A stretch of 64,000 nucleotides of DNA from Epithemia pelagica (GCA_946965045.2 OX337229.1:4340001-4404000), one strand, 5' to 3'. Counted from the first letter of the stretch, positions 1 to 10,629 are shown. Translations and numbers: made by a program. The notes: generated by a model from the letters alone, not told the origin.

Positions 1-20
1 GGAAAGAGAACAGGGAGAAG

Positions 21-1193
21 ATGTCCTTGGAGAAGAAACAAGATCTCTTCAAGGAAGCCGTGAAGACATCGCAAACAAAATATACTTTCACGAGTATGAG
101 TTTGACCGATGAAAAGAAGTTGGATGAGTGTTATAACACTGCCATCATGATTTCCAAGACCAAGGACACGCATATGGTTTACGATATGCATGACGTGTTC
201 ACGATTGTGTTCCCCAAGTCGAAGGGATCCCGGAGTATTGAGTCTCGTACTGTAGATCTATATTTAAATTATGAGGAAGTTACTCCCGATGAAGTTGCAG
301 CCAGTTGTGAATGGTATCGCCGCTGGACAAAGAAGGATTGGTACCGGGAGAATTTGGTACTGACCTACAAGCATCTGGAAAATAACATGACTCAAAGCCT
401 GTTTGAAAAATGCTACGAACAGTTTGAGACTTACCCTACCATTCAACAAGGGGGTCCGCTGCTCTTCGTCATTATGATGAACATTCTGGTTTCAAGTTCG
501 GAAGCCGCTATCGATCACTTGAAAGACTTGGTTAAGAATTTGAAGATCAATGAGTTTCAAGGTGAAAATGTTCTTCGTGTTGTAAGTTTGATCCGTGGTG
601 CACACAAGCGCTTGAAATGGGTCAAGAAAGTTCCAGAGCGTTTTAATCAGCAAGTGCTAAAGGTCATGCAAACTTCATCCGTTGGCAAATTTAACTCCTA
701 TTTCCGCTATATCGAGCAAACTTATACAATGGCACGGGACATTGGTAAACTTCAAGGTGATCCTGATGACACTGGTGGCTTGGAAGTTGATGTTTTACTT
801 CGCTTAGCCGAAACTAAGTATAATGAATTATGCAGCAGTAACGACTGGCACGGTTCTAAAACGAAGGGAAAGAACTCCGTGTTCAATGCCCAAGAAGATG
901 CCAAGAAAGCTGCCAATACTGCCTCTTCGGGCAATGGCAAGCCCCAACCAATTTGTTGGAATTGTGGAAAGCCGGGACATACGGCACCGAAGTGCACGGA
1001 ACCCCGCAACGAACAGAAGATTGCTGCGAACAGAGAGAAGTTTGGTTCTAAGAAGGCAGCCAATGGGACGAGTTCCTCAAATTCTGGAGCAGGTGGTGCA
1101 TCCGGAAAGTGGGCGCCTCCAAAGTCGGACGAGCGAAATCGACGCGTGATTGATGGAAAACATATGTTCTACAACCATCGCACGCATCGCTAG
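21..1193 (+). CDS. gag: Copia Gag (nucleocapsid) protein
   Basis: 390 residues from an ATG at 21. A CCHC zinc knuckle (CWNCGKPGHTAPKC) lies at about residues 312-325, followed by a basic Ser/Gly-rich tail. Gag assembles the cytoplasmic virus-like particle and binds element RNA. The frame ends with TAG at 1191-1193. The same frame then stays open for 68 codons rich in Ala, Thr and Ser to a TGA at 1398-1400, and pol continues in that same frame. Readthrough of the TAG would lengthen Gag; reaching pol would need readthrough of both stops or a separate start. Start choice: first ATG, in a purine-rich context near the window edge. Confidence 0.85.
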   Translation: MSLEKKQDLFKEAVKTSQTKYTFTSMSLTDEKKLDECYNTAIMISKTKDTHMVYDMHDVFTIVFPKSKGSRSIESRTVDLYLNYEEVTPDEVAASCEWYRRWTKKDWYRENLVLTYKHLENNMTQSLFEKCYEQFETYPTIQQGGPLLFVIMMNILVSSSEAAIDHLKDLVKNLKINEFQGENVLRVVSLIRGAHKRLKWVKKVPERFNQQVLKVMQTSSVGKFNSYFRYIEQTYTMARDIGKLQGDPDDTGGLEVDVLLRLAETKYNELCSSNDWHGSKTKGKNSVFNAQEDAKKAANTASSGNGKPQPICWNCGKPGHTAPKCTEPRNEQKIAANREKFGSKKAANGTSSSNSGAGGASGKWAPPKSDERNRRVIDGKHMFYNHRTHR

Positions 1194-1526
1194 GTTCCGG
1201 ATCGGACGCATTCTTCCAACCAAGATGCGAGTGCTCATGCCGCGCGAGCCGACGGCGCCAGCACGACCAGCACGCTCACCGGAGCGACTGGTACTGTGGC
1301 TGGTTCTACTGTCAATCGCGCTGAGCTCGATGCTGCAGTCGCAAACGTGGCACGCTCCGTCGACCAGTCGCTCCGCAGTCTCGTGGAGCATTTCTCCTGA
1401 TGGGGTGGCCGCTGGGTGGCGTCTTTGGATGGTCCATCTGGTGTAGGCCGACCCTATCATCGCTATGGTCCCAGGAGGGAAACCTGGGCGACCTCTATCT
1501 TCTCATCCTTACTCGACTGTGCGCTC

Positions 1527-4500
1527 ATGAGGGGGATGGGGGACCTATTTTGGCTTTATCTGCCGTGGTTATTTCTACTGTATCTCGCCTTGTTCACAGG
1601 CCTTTGTTGTGCCATGAGCTTGGTCGAGCAAGACTCCAAGTCCGGAGCCACAGCTGCTCATGCTGTGAGCACTCCACCAAGACCGCCAAAACCTCGTTTG
1701 AGACAATCGGTACGCTCCTATGGCCTCAAAATGAAAGCAAGACGTCGAGTCCATCGTGTGATCTGGCGAAACAACCGTCCTTGTCTTTGGTACAACACGG
1801 ACGACTGGGACAACTGGACCAACCCGAGAACGTCGTCTCCAGAGGGAGCGACAAACGACACGACGAAGACTCTTCGAGACCAAATCTTTGGTGGATTGTT
1901 GCTTTGGAGTTTGGCCCTGAAGGACGATTCCTTGCTACCACAAGTCGATCCAGTTCGTCAGTGGCAGACAATCAAATTGTTGAGTCATGGGGCGTGGCTC
2001 GGAGCTGACCTTACAAGACGAAAGACCCCTTGGAAACTGATGTTGCGACAAAGCATGGTTGCAGCAGCCAATTTTGGACAACTGAAAAGTTTTCAAGCCG
2101 TCACTGTCCCGTTGAACCAGGTTGATTGTTCTGGTTTGAATAGTGAGACTATTGGCGAATTGTCACGTCGCATGACGGTGTACATGAGTCAACGCGAACA
2201 AGATGTGCTTCCCATTGTGATCGATTCTGGAGCGTCCAAATCGTTGACGCCAAATCTCCAAGACTTCGTCGGGCCAATTCAACCGGCCGAAATCTCATCA
2301 TTGAATGGATTGTCTGGAACAACAGCAGTCCGAGGTTTTGGCACGGTCCAATGGATGGTTAGAGATGTTATGGGGGTAGCTCGAACGATCAAGACGAAAG
2401 CATACTACGTACCAGAAGCCTCGATTCGTTTGTTCAGCCCGCAAACGTTCTTCCAAGAACAGCAAGCTGGAAAACTGGTACTCGACCACAAGAAAACGCA
2501 GTTGCAAATCCCGGATGGGACATGGTTAGAATTTCCATATAACTCCGGTAGTAATCTTCCCTTTATGCTCACAGGGAATGTGAACCAAATGGGACTTACC
2601 TTCAAAGATGCAACGATGCTGGGTGATGGATATTCCGTCAAGTCGGCCTTGTCCACGGCAAATCACAGTGGCTTGATGAATGTGGCCGACGAGACTAACC
2701 AGAACTTGACGGCATCGCAAAGGGAGCTCTTGCTGTGGCACTGGAAGCTTGGCCATGCCAACATGCAATGGATTCAGACGCTCTGTCGAGATCCAAAAGC
2801 AAACAGTCGACGGTTAGTGCTGGAGACAAAAGAAGCGAAGACAACAAGTTGCGTCATACCTTTGTGCGCAGCTTGTATGCTCGGGAAGCAACATCGCCGG
2901 ACGCCTCATTCGAATCGCGGTGGATTGGTGGATGGAAAGGACAGTATGCTCAAGAGGGAGCACCTTCAACCAGGAGATTGTGTTTCGATTGATCAATACG
3001 AATCAACGATTCGTGGCCGTCTTCCTCACACGTATGGAAAAGAGAGGACCGAAGAACAGTATAGAGGGGGAACTCTGTTTGTCGATCATGCCTCTGGCAT
3101 GATCTTCTTGGCGAACCAAGTGTCCCTTCGAGTTGGTGAGACGATCAGTTCAAAGAAGAAGTTTGAGCGGTTCGCGGATGAATACGGTGTCAAGATACGA
3201 GAGTACCGCGCCGATAATGCTCCGTTTGGCCGAGAAGAATTTCTGAACCATGTACACGGAAGTGGTCAACGTATCAGCTTCTCAGGCGTTGGGGCACATC
3301 ACCAGAATGGAGTCGCGGAAAGGGCAGTAAAGACCACAATGTCTTGGGCCCGTACTATGTTACTACACGCGACCATTCACTGGCCCGAGCAAATGCATTT
3401 GCATCTTTGGCCCTTTGCCGTTGAGCACGCCGTCTGGCTCTGGAACCACCTTCCGAATCGCCGGACGAACATCGCTCCACTCGAAATCTTCTCTGGCATC
3501 ACATTCTCCGATTTTCACCACCTTCAGCGGAGTCACGTATGGGGATGTCCTGTGTATGTCCTGGACCCCAAGCTTCAAGACGGAAAGAAGTTGCCTAAAT
3601 GGCAAGCCAAGGCACGACGTGGTCAGTTTCTTGGGATTTCGCCCGACCATTCTACTACTGTTGGTCGTATACTCAATCTTCGTTCGGGATTCATCAGCTC
3701 ACAGTATCATGTGGTCTACGATGATTTATTTTCTACGGTCCCTAATGCCGATTCTGGCGGGCTCTTAGATGAGCCAAATTTGAACGGTGACTTTTGGCAA
3801 CGCCTGCTAGCGGCGGGCACTGAATCTAACCTTCCTGACGAAGATGATGATGATGGTAATTTGGAGCTAGGAGACGAGTGGATGACCGATTCCGAGATTG
3901 CGGAACGGCATGCCCGACGTCAGTCACGTCCTCCTCGTCCCTTGCCCACTCCACCTTTACCCATTGTTCCTGTTCCAACGTCTGTTGACGGGGGGAGAGG
4001 CCGAGCTACAAGGAACCATGTTCGATTCCAACCTCCACTGGAACAGCCAACAGAGCGAGGGCAAGGACCAGAACCACCTGCAGAACCCGGTGAATTGCCA
4101 AGTCAAGATCAAACAGGTGGATTGTTACCTCCAGAGGGAGCTCCAAATGGTGAATTGTTGCCTCCAGAGGGAGAAGCCGACGAGGAAGAACATGAGATCG
4201 TTTTTGAAGACGACGCAGACGATGACAGCACGACAAGACAAGAAGAGATTGAGCGCCGTAATAGACATTTTGCCGAACCCGATCCAGAATCACATGGGAG
4301 GGGCAAAAGGGAACGTCGTCCCAATCGTCACTTGTTTGATGAGCGATTGTGGGCATCGACTGCTTACTTTCCTCGTGGGTCAACAAGGCCAAAGCAAAAA
4401 GTGAGACGAGAGCTGTTGAATGCACAGTTCCTCCAATCCCTTACCTGGGACACTCTGACCAGCGCAATCGTGTCCAAATCCAAAGACCTATTGGCAATGG

Positions 4501-6221
4501 ACCTGTGGCTGGATCGTCATACAGATCCGGACACACGCTGGATTGAAGAAATGCATCCTATGGCATTGGCAACCAAGGCCGATGCTGCAGACAATCCCTC
4601 ATGGGAACAAGCCATGAACGGTCCCGACAAAGACGGGTACTGGGAGGCTTGCAAGAAAGAATACAACACGCTTCATGAGAAGATGAAAGCATGGAAAGTC
4701 GTGGCAAGAGAGACATGGATGAATGTCTTACCTGGCACATGGGCGTTCAAGTGCAAACGGTATCCCGATGGATCCGTACGCAAATTGAAAGCACAGTTTT
4801 GTGCACGGGGGGACAAACAAGTCGAAGGAGTCGATTTCTTCGACACGTTTGCACCCGTTGTGAATTGGACGACTGTGCGCCTGATGATGATTCTTTCCAT
4901 CATTTTGAATCTGTCCACGGTACAAGTTGATTACACGGCAGCATTTGTACATGCGCCGATTGACAAGGATCCCAATTGGAACAAGATGACAGAAGAAGAA
5001 CAAAAGAAAAGTGGCGTGTATGTTGAGATGCCGAGAGGGTTTGCGCAACCAGGGAAAGTCTTGAAACTTACTCGATCGTTGTATGGCCTAAAGCAGGCAC
5101 CACGCAACTTCTTCCTTCATCTGAAAAGCAAATTGGAACAAGTCGGACTCAAGTCACAGGAACATATTGACCCGTGTCTGTTCATGTCCGACAAAATCAT
5201 TGTGCTGGTCTATGTGGACGACACATTGATTTACAGCCCCAAACGCGAGTGGATTGATGAGTTTCTTGGGAAACTCCAGAATCAACAGAACGTGACACTC
5301 GAGATCGAAGACAGTGTAGCCGGATTTCTCGGCGTACACATTGAACGCAACAATAGTGATGGTACTATCACGTTGACGCAAAAGGGCCTTATCAAGCGAA
5401 TTGTAGAGGCTCTTCACATTGGAGACAAACCCATGAAACGGACACCAGCATCGAAGGATCCTCTGGTGGCAAACAAAAATGGGACTCCAGCACAGTGCAA
5501 ATTCAGCTATCCAAGTGTCATTGGAATGCTGCAATACTTGCAAGCACATTCAAGACCCGACATCACATATGCCGTCAGTCAATGTGCACGATACACCCAT
5601 GATCCTAAGACAACACACGAAGAAGCGTTAGAAAGGATCGGACAATACTTGAAAGGGACAATGGAGAAAGGGCTCATTCTCCGTCCAACTTACGACAATC
5701 TCAACGTTGATTGTTACGTTGATGCAGACTTCGCGGGTCTGTGGCCACATGAGGACAAGATGGATCCGTCATGTGTCAAAAGCCGAACTGGGTTTGCCAT
5801 TTGCATCGCAAACTGTCCAGTCATCTGGCAAAGCAAGTTGCAATCGGATATTGCAACATCAACAATGGAGGCGGAATACACAGCGCTCAGTGTGGCGATG
5901 AAATCTGTGTTGCCTCTTCTGGAACTTCTTAAAACTGTGGCACGAGGTGTTGGCATGACAGAAGATCAGAGCACGAAATTCAGAACCACAGTGTGGGAAG
6001 ATAACAATGGTGCCCTGACGCTCGCGAATATGGAGCCGGGCAGGTTCACACCAAGATCAAAGTTCTATGCGATTCGAATGCACTGGTTTCGATCGCACTT
6101 AAAGCCTAATCGAGTCACGGTTGAAAAGATCGAGACATCGAAACAACGTGCAGACATCATGACAAAGGGTCTGACGAAAGATACATTTGAAACAATTCGG
6201 AAGCTACTGTGTGGATGGTAG
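1527..6221 (+). CDS. pol: Copia Pol polyprotein (protease-integrase-RT-RNase H)
   Basis: The frame is open from 1401 to a TAG at 6219-6221; 1527 is its first ATG. Visible in order: an aspartic protease site (VIDSGASKS, catalytic Asp codon 2223-2225), a GAG-pre-integrase HHCC region with a CAAC pair near 2.74-2.9 kb, an integrase core (FVDHASG, ADNAPFGREEF, HHQNGVAERAV) at 3.07-3.35 kb, a reverse transcriptase from about 4.7 kb with YVDD at 5211-5222, and RNase H with DADFAG and STMEAEYTALS near 5.7-5.9 kb, ending in an ADIMTKGL motif. The roughly 230 residues before the protease are unusual: right after the ATG comes a strongly hydrophobic stretch (about 1536-1615) that resembles a membrane segment. 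No frame break is seen from protease to RNase H. Confidence 0.88.
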   Translation: MRGMGDLFWLYLPWLFLLYLALFTGLCCAMSLVEQDSKSGATAAHAVSTPPRPPKPRLRQSVRSYGLKMKARRRVHRVIWRNNRPCLWYNTDDWDNWTNPRTSSPEGATNDTTKTLRDQIFGGLLLWSLALKDDSLLPQVDPVRQWQTIKLLSHGAWLGADLTRRKTPWKLMLRQSMVAAANFGQLKSFQAVTVPLNQVDCSGLNSETIGELSRRMTVYMSQREQDVLPIVIDSGASKSLTPNLQDFVGPIQPAEISSLNGLSGTTAVRGFGTVQWMVRDVMGVARTIKTKAYYVPEASIRLFSPQTFFQEQQAGKLVLDHKKTQLQIPDGTWLEFPYNSGSNLPFMLTGNVNQMGLTFKDATMLGDGYSVKSALSTANHSGLMNVADETNQNLTASQRELLLWHWKLGHANMQWIQTLCRDPKANSRRLVLETKEAKTTSCVIPLCAACMLGKQHRRTPHSNRGGLVDGKDSMLKREHLQPGDCVSIDQYESTIRGRLPHTYGKERTEEQYRGGTLFVDHASGMIFLANQVSLRVGETISSKKKFERFADEYGVKIREYRADNAPFGREEFLNHVHGSGQRISFSGVGAHHQNGVAERAVKTTMSWARTMLLHATIHWPEQMHLHLWPFAVEHAVWLWNHLPNRRTNIAPLEIFSGITFSDFHHLQRSHVWGCPVYVLDPKLQDGKKLPKWQAKARRGQFLGISPDHSTTVGRILNLRSGFISSQYHVVYDDLFSTVPNADSGGLLDEPNLNGDFWQRLLAAGTESNLPDEDDDDGNLELGDEWMTDSEIAERHARRQSRPPRPLPTPPLPIVPVPTSVDGGRGRATRNHVRFQPPLEQPTERGQGPEPPAEPGELPSQDQTGGLLPPEGAPNGELLPPEGEADEEEHEIVFEDDADDDSTTRQEEIERRNRHFAEPDPESHGRGKRERRPNRHLFDERLWASTAYFPRGSTRPKQKVRRELLNAQFLQSLTWDTLTSAIVSKSKDLLAMDLWLDRHTDPDTRWIEEMHPMALATKADAADNPSWEQAMNGPDKDGYWEACKKEYNTLHEKMKAWKVVARETWMNVLPGTWAFKCKRYPDGSVRKLKAQFCARGDKQVEGVDFFDTFAPVVNWTTVRLMMILSIILNLSTVQVDYTAAFVHAPIDKDPNWNKMTEEEQKKSGVYVEMPRGFAQPGKVLKLTRSLYGLKQAPRNFFLHLKSKLEQVGLKSQEHIDPCLFMSDKIIVLVYVDDTLIYSPKREWIDEFLGKLQNQQNVTLEIEDSVAGFLGVHIERNNSDGTITLTQKGLIKRIVEALHIGDKPMKRTPASKDPLVANKNGTPAQCKFSYPSVIGMLQYLQAHSRPDITYAVSQCARYTHDPKTTHEEALERIGQYLKGTMEKGLILRPTYDNLNVDCYVDADFAGLWPHEDKMDPSCVKSRTGFAICIANCPVIWQSKLQSDIATSTMEAEYTALSVAMKSVLPLLELLKTVARGVGMTEDQSTKFRTTVWEDNNGALTLANMEPGRFTPRSKFYAIRMHWFRSHLKPNRVTVEKIETSKQRADIMTKGLTKDTFETIRKLLCGW

Positions 6222-6237
6222 CCGAGACATTGCGCTT

Positions 6238-6246
6238 GAGAGGGAG
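6238..6246 (+). other. Candidate polypurine tract of the Copia element
   Basis: GAGAGGGAG lies 17 bases after the pol stop and is followed by TG, the usual first dinucleotide of an LTR. This is where plus-strand synthesis would be primed. The 5' LTR is absent, so the LTR boundary cannot be confirmed. Confidence 0.4.
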
Positions 6247-6297
6247 TGCGAGTATAGCTGGGGTAGCAAGCTTATACCTGGCAACAAGACTCATCAA

Positions 6298-6918
6298 TCA
6301 CGAATGATGAGCGACGTAGATGTGAACGAGTGGATGGAATGACTCATCCAAAAGATATTGAAGAAAAGATCCAAGTGAATTTAGTGAGAATTTAGGACTA
6401 ACATAATAGTGATTATCAGAATAAGTATCCTTTACGGATTGCTCAATGGGAAAGAGACCGCCGTTCTTTTCCACTACTCGCATGGGACCATTCTCACGTC
6501 CAGCAATCACAAACGTGTAAATGATACGACACGGTGATGATTCTTCCGAATCGTTGGACTGGAACGCATTGAGATTGCACATTACGCCACGAGACAATTT
6601 TGCGAGATTGCGATAGTTGTCTCGGTAAACCGTTGGATCATGTATGGTGGAGAACATCCCAACTAGAATCCGAGAGGGTCTAGGTACTCTTTCTTCTCTT
6701 TGGCTGTGGTTTCTCAATAAAGGGCTGATTGCAAGAGGAGGAGATACATCTTGAATGGCGTCTTCCATGGATACCTTTGTCAGTAGAGTCATTTGGAAGT
6801 AAAATGACCATGCCATGAGCCATACTGCAATGATCGTTGGGCAGCGTCGGGCGACGCGGATTTTCGGACGATGGAAGCAAAAAAGGGAGTTGGAACTTGT
6901 GGCGTTCATGGTGGTCAT
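6298..6918 (-). pseudogene. Glycosyltransferase-like type II membrane protein, 3'-truncated fragment
   Basis: 206 codons from an ATG at 6918 (another at 6909) to TGA at 6298-6300. A short cytosolic tail is followed by one hydrophobic signal-anchor (CPTIIAVWLMAWSFYFQMTL) and then an RILVGMFST start block, a CNLNAF segment and CRIIYTFVIAG. This layout resembles the N-terminus of galactosyltransferase-like Golgi enzymes; that assignment is from memory of the pattern and tentative. The catalytic DxD part is missing: the frame runs to the 3' end of the Copia element and stops. The simplest reading is truncation by the Copia insertion, but a short gene or an intron near the end is possible. Confidence 0.4.
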
Positions 6919-7103
6919 GCAAGCGGAAGAACTTTGTGACGGGAATTCTTTGGATGTCACACTCTTACTCGAACGAGTTTACGAATATTCGTACTCGTAC
7001 TCGTAAGTTACGGATACTCGCGTACACCAGTATTTTATCAATTATCACGTGCTGAGTCTTGAATTATACGGCAATGTCCCTACCCACCGGGTTCGAGTGG
7101 ATA

Positions 7104-7236
7104 GTGGATGTAGATTAGTCCATCCGAAGTGGCTTGCTGGCGCGCGAATTAGCGAGCGGGAAGTAGAACACTCCAAAATCTTTGGATAGAAAAACCTAAA
7201 CTAGCCTCCACACTCTTTGCTGTTTATCCAATTTGA
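7104..7236 (+). repeat. 5' pseudo-LTR of the Penelope-like element
   Basis: Matches 10497-10629 base for base except for about two changes (AAG/ATG near position 60 and one C/T nearby). It contains a hairpin with 7-bp arms, GCTTGCT and AGCGAGC (one G-U pair), around a 12-base GC-rich loop. Confidence 0.9.
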
Positions 7237-7307
7237 TATACACCTACAGAAGCTGACTCGCCCCACCGTGGTTCCGAATTCCAATCCAAGAAAGGATCTT
7301 GCCGACA

Positions 7308-10300
7308 ATGACAATGCTCCACAAAAGCTTGTCGGTCGATACAAACGCAGTTGAACAAGCCCTGTGCTCAGTTTCTTTGAGCCGCCAACCCGCGAACCAA
7401 GAAACTCCCCAGGTGCCAGCATCGCAACCATCTTCGCCGCCAGCGCCATCGCCGACAATGAAACTTTCTTGCTTGAACATTCAGACCTCCGAAGGAGAGA
7501 AAGCCCAAGCGGGTACGACCGGATACAGCCAGGAGACGGATGAAAAAGACCTTAATCGGAGAGAGGAAAAACTCCGATTGCTGGTGCAAATGCTAGCTGT
7601 TGAAGTTTCTGAACGCTTCGTCCCGGCCCCCTCGGAGGACGAACGCACAATCGACGCCATTAATGGAATCGGTGATTTCAAGACGAGGTGCCGCTGGGCC
7701 GAATACTGGCGGAATGAACACAAAGACCGCGTCGAAACGGAGCAAGCAGTATGGGCGAGTTATTACCACAACAACCCCACGCTGCTCTCCAATAGCCAAT
7801 GGGACAGGTCACTCATGGACCCCGAGTGGCAGTGGCCCGACCTGTTCTCCGGCAAGAACTACGAAGAAGAACTAGAGGATGATACGAAGGACCTATTCAA
7901 GTCAGGCCTCAACAGTGGTGCCAAACCGGAGAACAAGAAGAAGAGTGCCCCAGTCGGTTCCAACAAGTTAGAATGTTTTCTGAAACAGGTAGAAGAAGCA
8001 ATCATTGTGGAATCACTCGCCAATAAGAAGACAAGAAACGAAAGCAAACTCTCGCTGGAAATCAAAGATCTACTCAAACAACTGAAAGAACATGATCTAG
8101 TCGTTATCCCCACGGATAAGACAAACTCCTTCACGATCATGTCGACTGGCGAATACTCAAAGGAAATCAACAAACACCTCGCGAAGAGCGCCGTCAGGAT
8201 CGATCGCTCCAGACTCACAGAGATCGTAGACAACTGCTTCTCTTTCATTCAAGAACTGGACCCGTTCATTTCAACGAATGAGAGAAACTTCTTGAAAGAG
8301 AAAATTCAATCCAAGGCCATCCCATACCCGAAAATTCTGGTCAAGGATCACAAGAAGGCAGGACCCGACGGCAACTACCCAACACGTCTAGTCGTGCCCG
8401 CAACGAACTTCACAGCGGGCTTCCCTAAAATCGGCTACCTTGGCATAAAAAACTTGTTCAAGGAACACAACATTGAGTACGGACAACGTAACATCGTCCA
8501 AGCCTCAGACCTCAAGGAAAAACTCGAACAACTGCCCTTCGACTTCTCCAACTCAACAATCGTGTCGGTAGACGCTGAAGCCATGTACCCGTCGATTAAG
8601 TTCCAACTTATCTACGACGCGGTCATCTACTACGCGGAAGCGCTACCCCCCGAGACACACCGTACAATCAACCTCTGCCTCGATTTGATCTACTTCGGCA
8701 TGACAAACACGTTGATTGCCTTCAAGGATGAGTATTACCTCTACGACAGTGATCCCAAACCTGAGGAGAGGGGTCTCACGATTGGTGGATACGAATCAGC
8801 TTGGTTGGCAGATCTAGTGATGTCCTTCCTACTAGAAGCAACCTAGGATTCTATCCACGACCCCATGCACTATTTCGGCATGTACCGAGATGACGGCCTA
8901 GCAGTATTCAAGGGCCAACTCTCAACGAAGCAAATCCAAGACTGGCTCAAAGCCTTTCAAACCGACATTAACGATGTAGCGGGAAATGAATTTCTCAAAT
9001 TCACAGCCGTGATTTGGGATCCAACCAACCTCCACGATCCGGAAACAATCGAATCCCCCAGTACGACGATTGCCAAGTCCGAATCCTTCCCTTTCCTAGA
9101 CATGGAGATGTTTTGGAACTCCAACTCCAAACTCTCCTTCAAGGTCCACCTGAAAGAAAACCAGCAGTTAAAATACCTTAACAAGGGGAGCGCTCACACC
9201 CCTGGGTGTTTCAAAGCAATCCCGAGCGGCGTTTTCAAGCGACTCACGAAACTTACCTCCCTTGACGACGACAACACCAACTGCAAGCTTTCGGAACTCT
9301 ATCCTACCCACTTCGAAGCCCTAAACAATGCCAAACTCATCAAACCCGAACAAGTTCCAACTCTGGGCGAGTCTAAAGAAAAAATGGCAAAGGAAAAGGA
9401 AGACACGGCATCACAAGCGCTGAAGAAGAGACGAGAGCGAGACCGTAAACGGGCGATCTATTTCAAGATCGGATTCACCGATTTTTGGAGGAAACCAATT
9501 CACAAAGTGATAAAGGAGATCAAGTCCAAATTCCCCTCCCTTTCGTGGCTACGCATATCTATGTCCTACCATCGCTTCAATAACATCCGCGAACTTTTTC
9601 AAGGGGACTTGAACTCAAAACTAGCAGACGGCCTCAATTCACTGGATTTCGAAGACCTTGACTGCAACTGCAGGAACAGAGAGGCATGCCTGTACAGTGG
9701 CCGCTGCAGGAGATCGATAGTTGTCTACAGAGCTACCTGCCTCCTAACAGGTAAACAGTACATTGGAAATACGCAACAACACGTAAAGAAACGCTTGCAG
9801 CAACACGTACAAGACGTCAAGGCTCTTGTACTCCAAAACAAACAATCAGACTCTTTCGCGAGTCACTTTGCGTGTTTTGTCCCAAGAGGTGTCAAGAAAA
9901 AAGAAATCAAACAACACATCAAACTCAAAGTTGATATCCTATGGCAGGGCAAGCCACTGTCCACAGTCAAGACGTTTGGTACACGGAACTGTAAACTCTG
10001 CGCGAAAGAGAGGCTAGAGATACTGAAATTCACACGAAAGAACCCGAAATTGGCAATCAACAAGTGCAACGAGGTTTACAGCGCCTGTCGCCATAAGCCG
10101 AGATTTCACCGGTTCAAGAACAACAAAACAACCAGCACTGATGAGTCGGACGACGACGAAAGGGTCCTCCTTTGCCGCCCGATTTCGACTACCTCGGCAA
10201 GCTCAAGGTCCTCGGTTTTTTCATGGACAACCTCCTCATCAATCTCCCCCACCAACCTATCAACTGCAAATGACGATATGGACCAGGGCACAGACATGAG

Positions 10301-10511
10301 GAGTGAAAGCATCATTGATGCGATCCCGCCCATGTCTTACCAAGAACGACGTAGACGGGGGCTCCAAGCTAGATTTGCATTCAGCACTCCCAAAGACACT
10401 CCACCAGTGCTCATTGTGGATGACGGCAACCTAGAGGAGCTCCCTATCGTTGATGCCCTGACCACCGATGTAGTTAATAACGGCGACCGGGTGCGAGTGG
10501 ATGTAGATTAG
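7308..10511 (+). pseudogene. Penelope-type reverse transcriptase/GIY-YIG endonuclease, interrupted by one in-frame TAG
   Basis: The frame opens with an ATG at 7308 and stays in one phase to TAG at 10509-10511, with a single in-frame TAG at 8844-8846. RT motif A is SVDAEAMYPS near 8565 and motif B is RGLTIGGYESAWLADL near 8770. Motif C is YRDDG near 8884, only about 38 bases after the stop, so the truncated product lacks the catalytic Asp pair. After the thumb comes a Cys-rich linker (CNCRNREAC, then SGRC) near 9660-9715 and a GIY-YIG-like nuclease (VVYRATC, then GKQYIGNTQ and VKKRLQQH) at 9720-9810. The C-terminus is Ser/Thr-rich. Unless the TAG is read through, this copy is inactive. Confidence 0.85.
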
Positions 10512-10629
10512 TCCATCCGAAGTGGCTTGCTGGCGCGCGAATTAGCGAGCGGGATGTAGAACACTCTAAAATCTTTGGATAGAAAAACCTAAACTAGCCT
10601 CCACACTCTTTGCTGTTTATCCAATTTGA
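10497..10629 (+). repeat. 3' pseudo-LTR of the Penelope-like element
   Basis: Second copy of the 133-bp direct repeat. Its first 15 bases encode the last residues and the stop codon of the element ORF. Confidence 0.9.

Larger units (their letters stand above)
1..6297 (+). mobile_element. Ty1/Copia-type LTR retrotransposon, 5' end outside the window
   Basis: The domain order protease, integrase, reverse transcriptase, RNase H inside one pol frame is the Copia order, and a gag with a CCHC knuckle lies upstream. The 5' LTR is not in the window. A purine-rich tract at 6238-6246 just after pol is followed by TG at 6247, a plausible start of the 3' LTR. Only about 50 bases separate that point from the stop of an unrelated minus-strand reading frame, so the 3' LTR looks truncated or very short. 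The end coordinate is a guess. The coding frames are long and largely undamaged, so the copy looks fairly young. Confidence 0.85.
7104..10629 (+). mobile_element. Penelope-like retroelement with terminal direct repeats
   Basis: One long frame encodes a Penelope-type reverse transcriptase followed by a Cys-rich linker and a GIY-YIG endonuclease. It is flanked by two 133-bp direct repeats (7104-7236 and 10497-10629) that differ at only about two positions. Terminal direct repeats of this kind are the pseudo-LTRs of Penelope-like elements. The downstream repeat overlaps the last codons of the ORF (stop TAG at 10509-10511). Near-identity of the repeats points to recent insertion. The 5' repeat is preceded by a short local duplication (GTGGATA then GTGGATG). 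Confidence 0.85.

Noticed and set aside
7085-7110. GGTTCGA-like T-loop suggesting a tRNA gene
   Set aside because: No matching acceptor stem, anticodon arm or D arm could be built around it.
7104-7236. Hammerhead ribozyme in the Penelope repeat
   Set aside because: The CUGAUGA and GAAA core elements are not both present in the right order on either strand, so not annotated.
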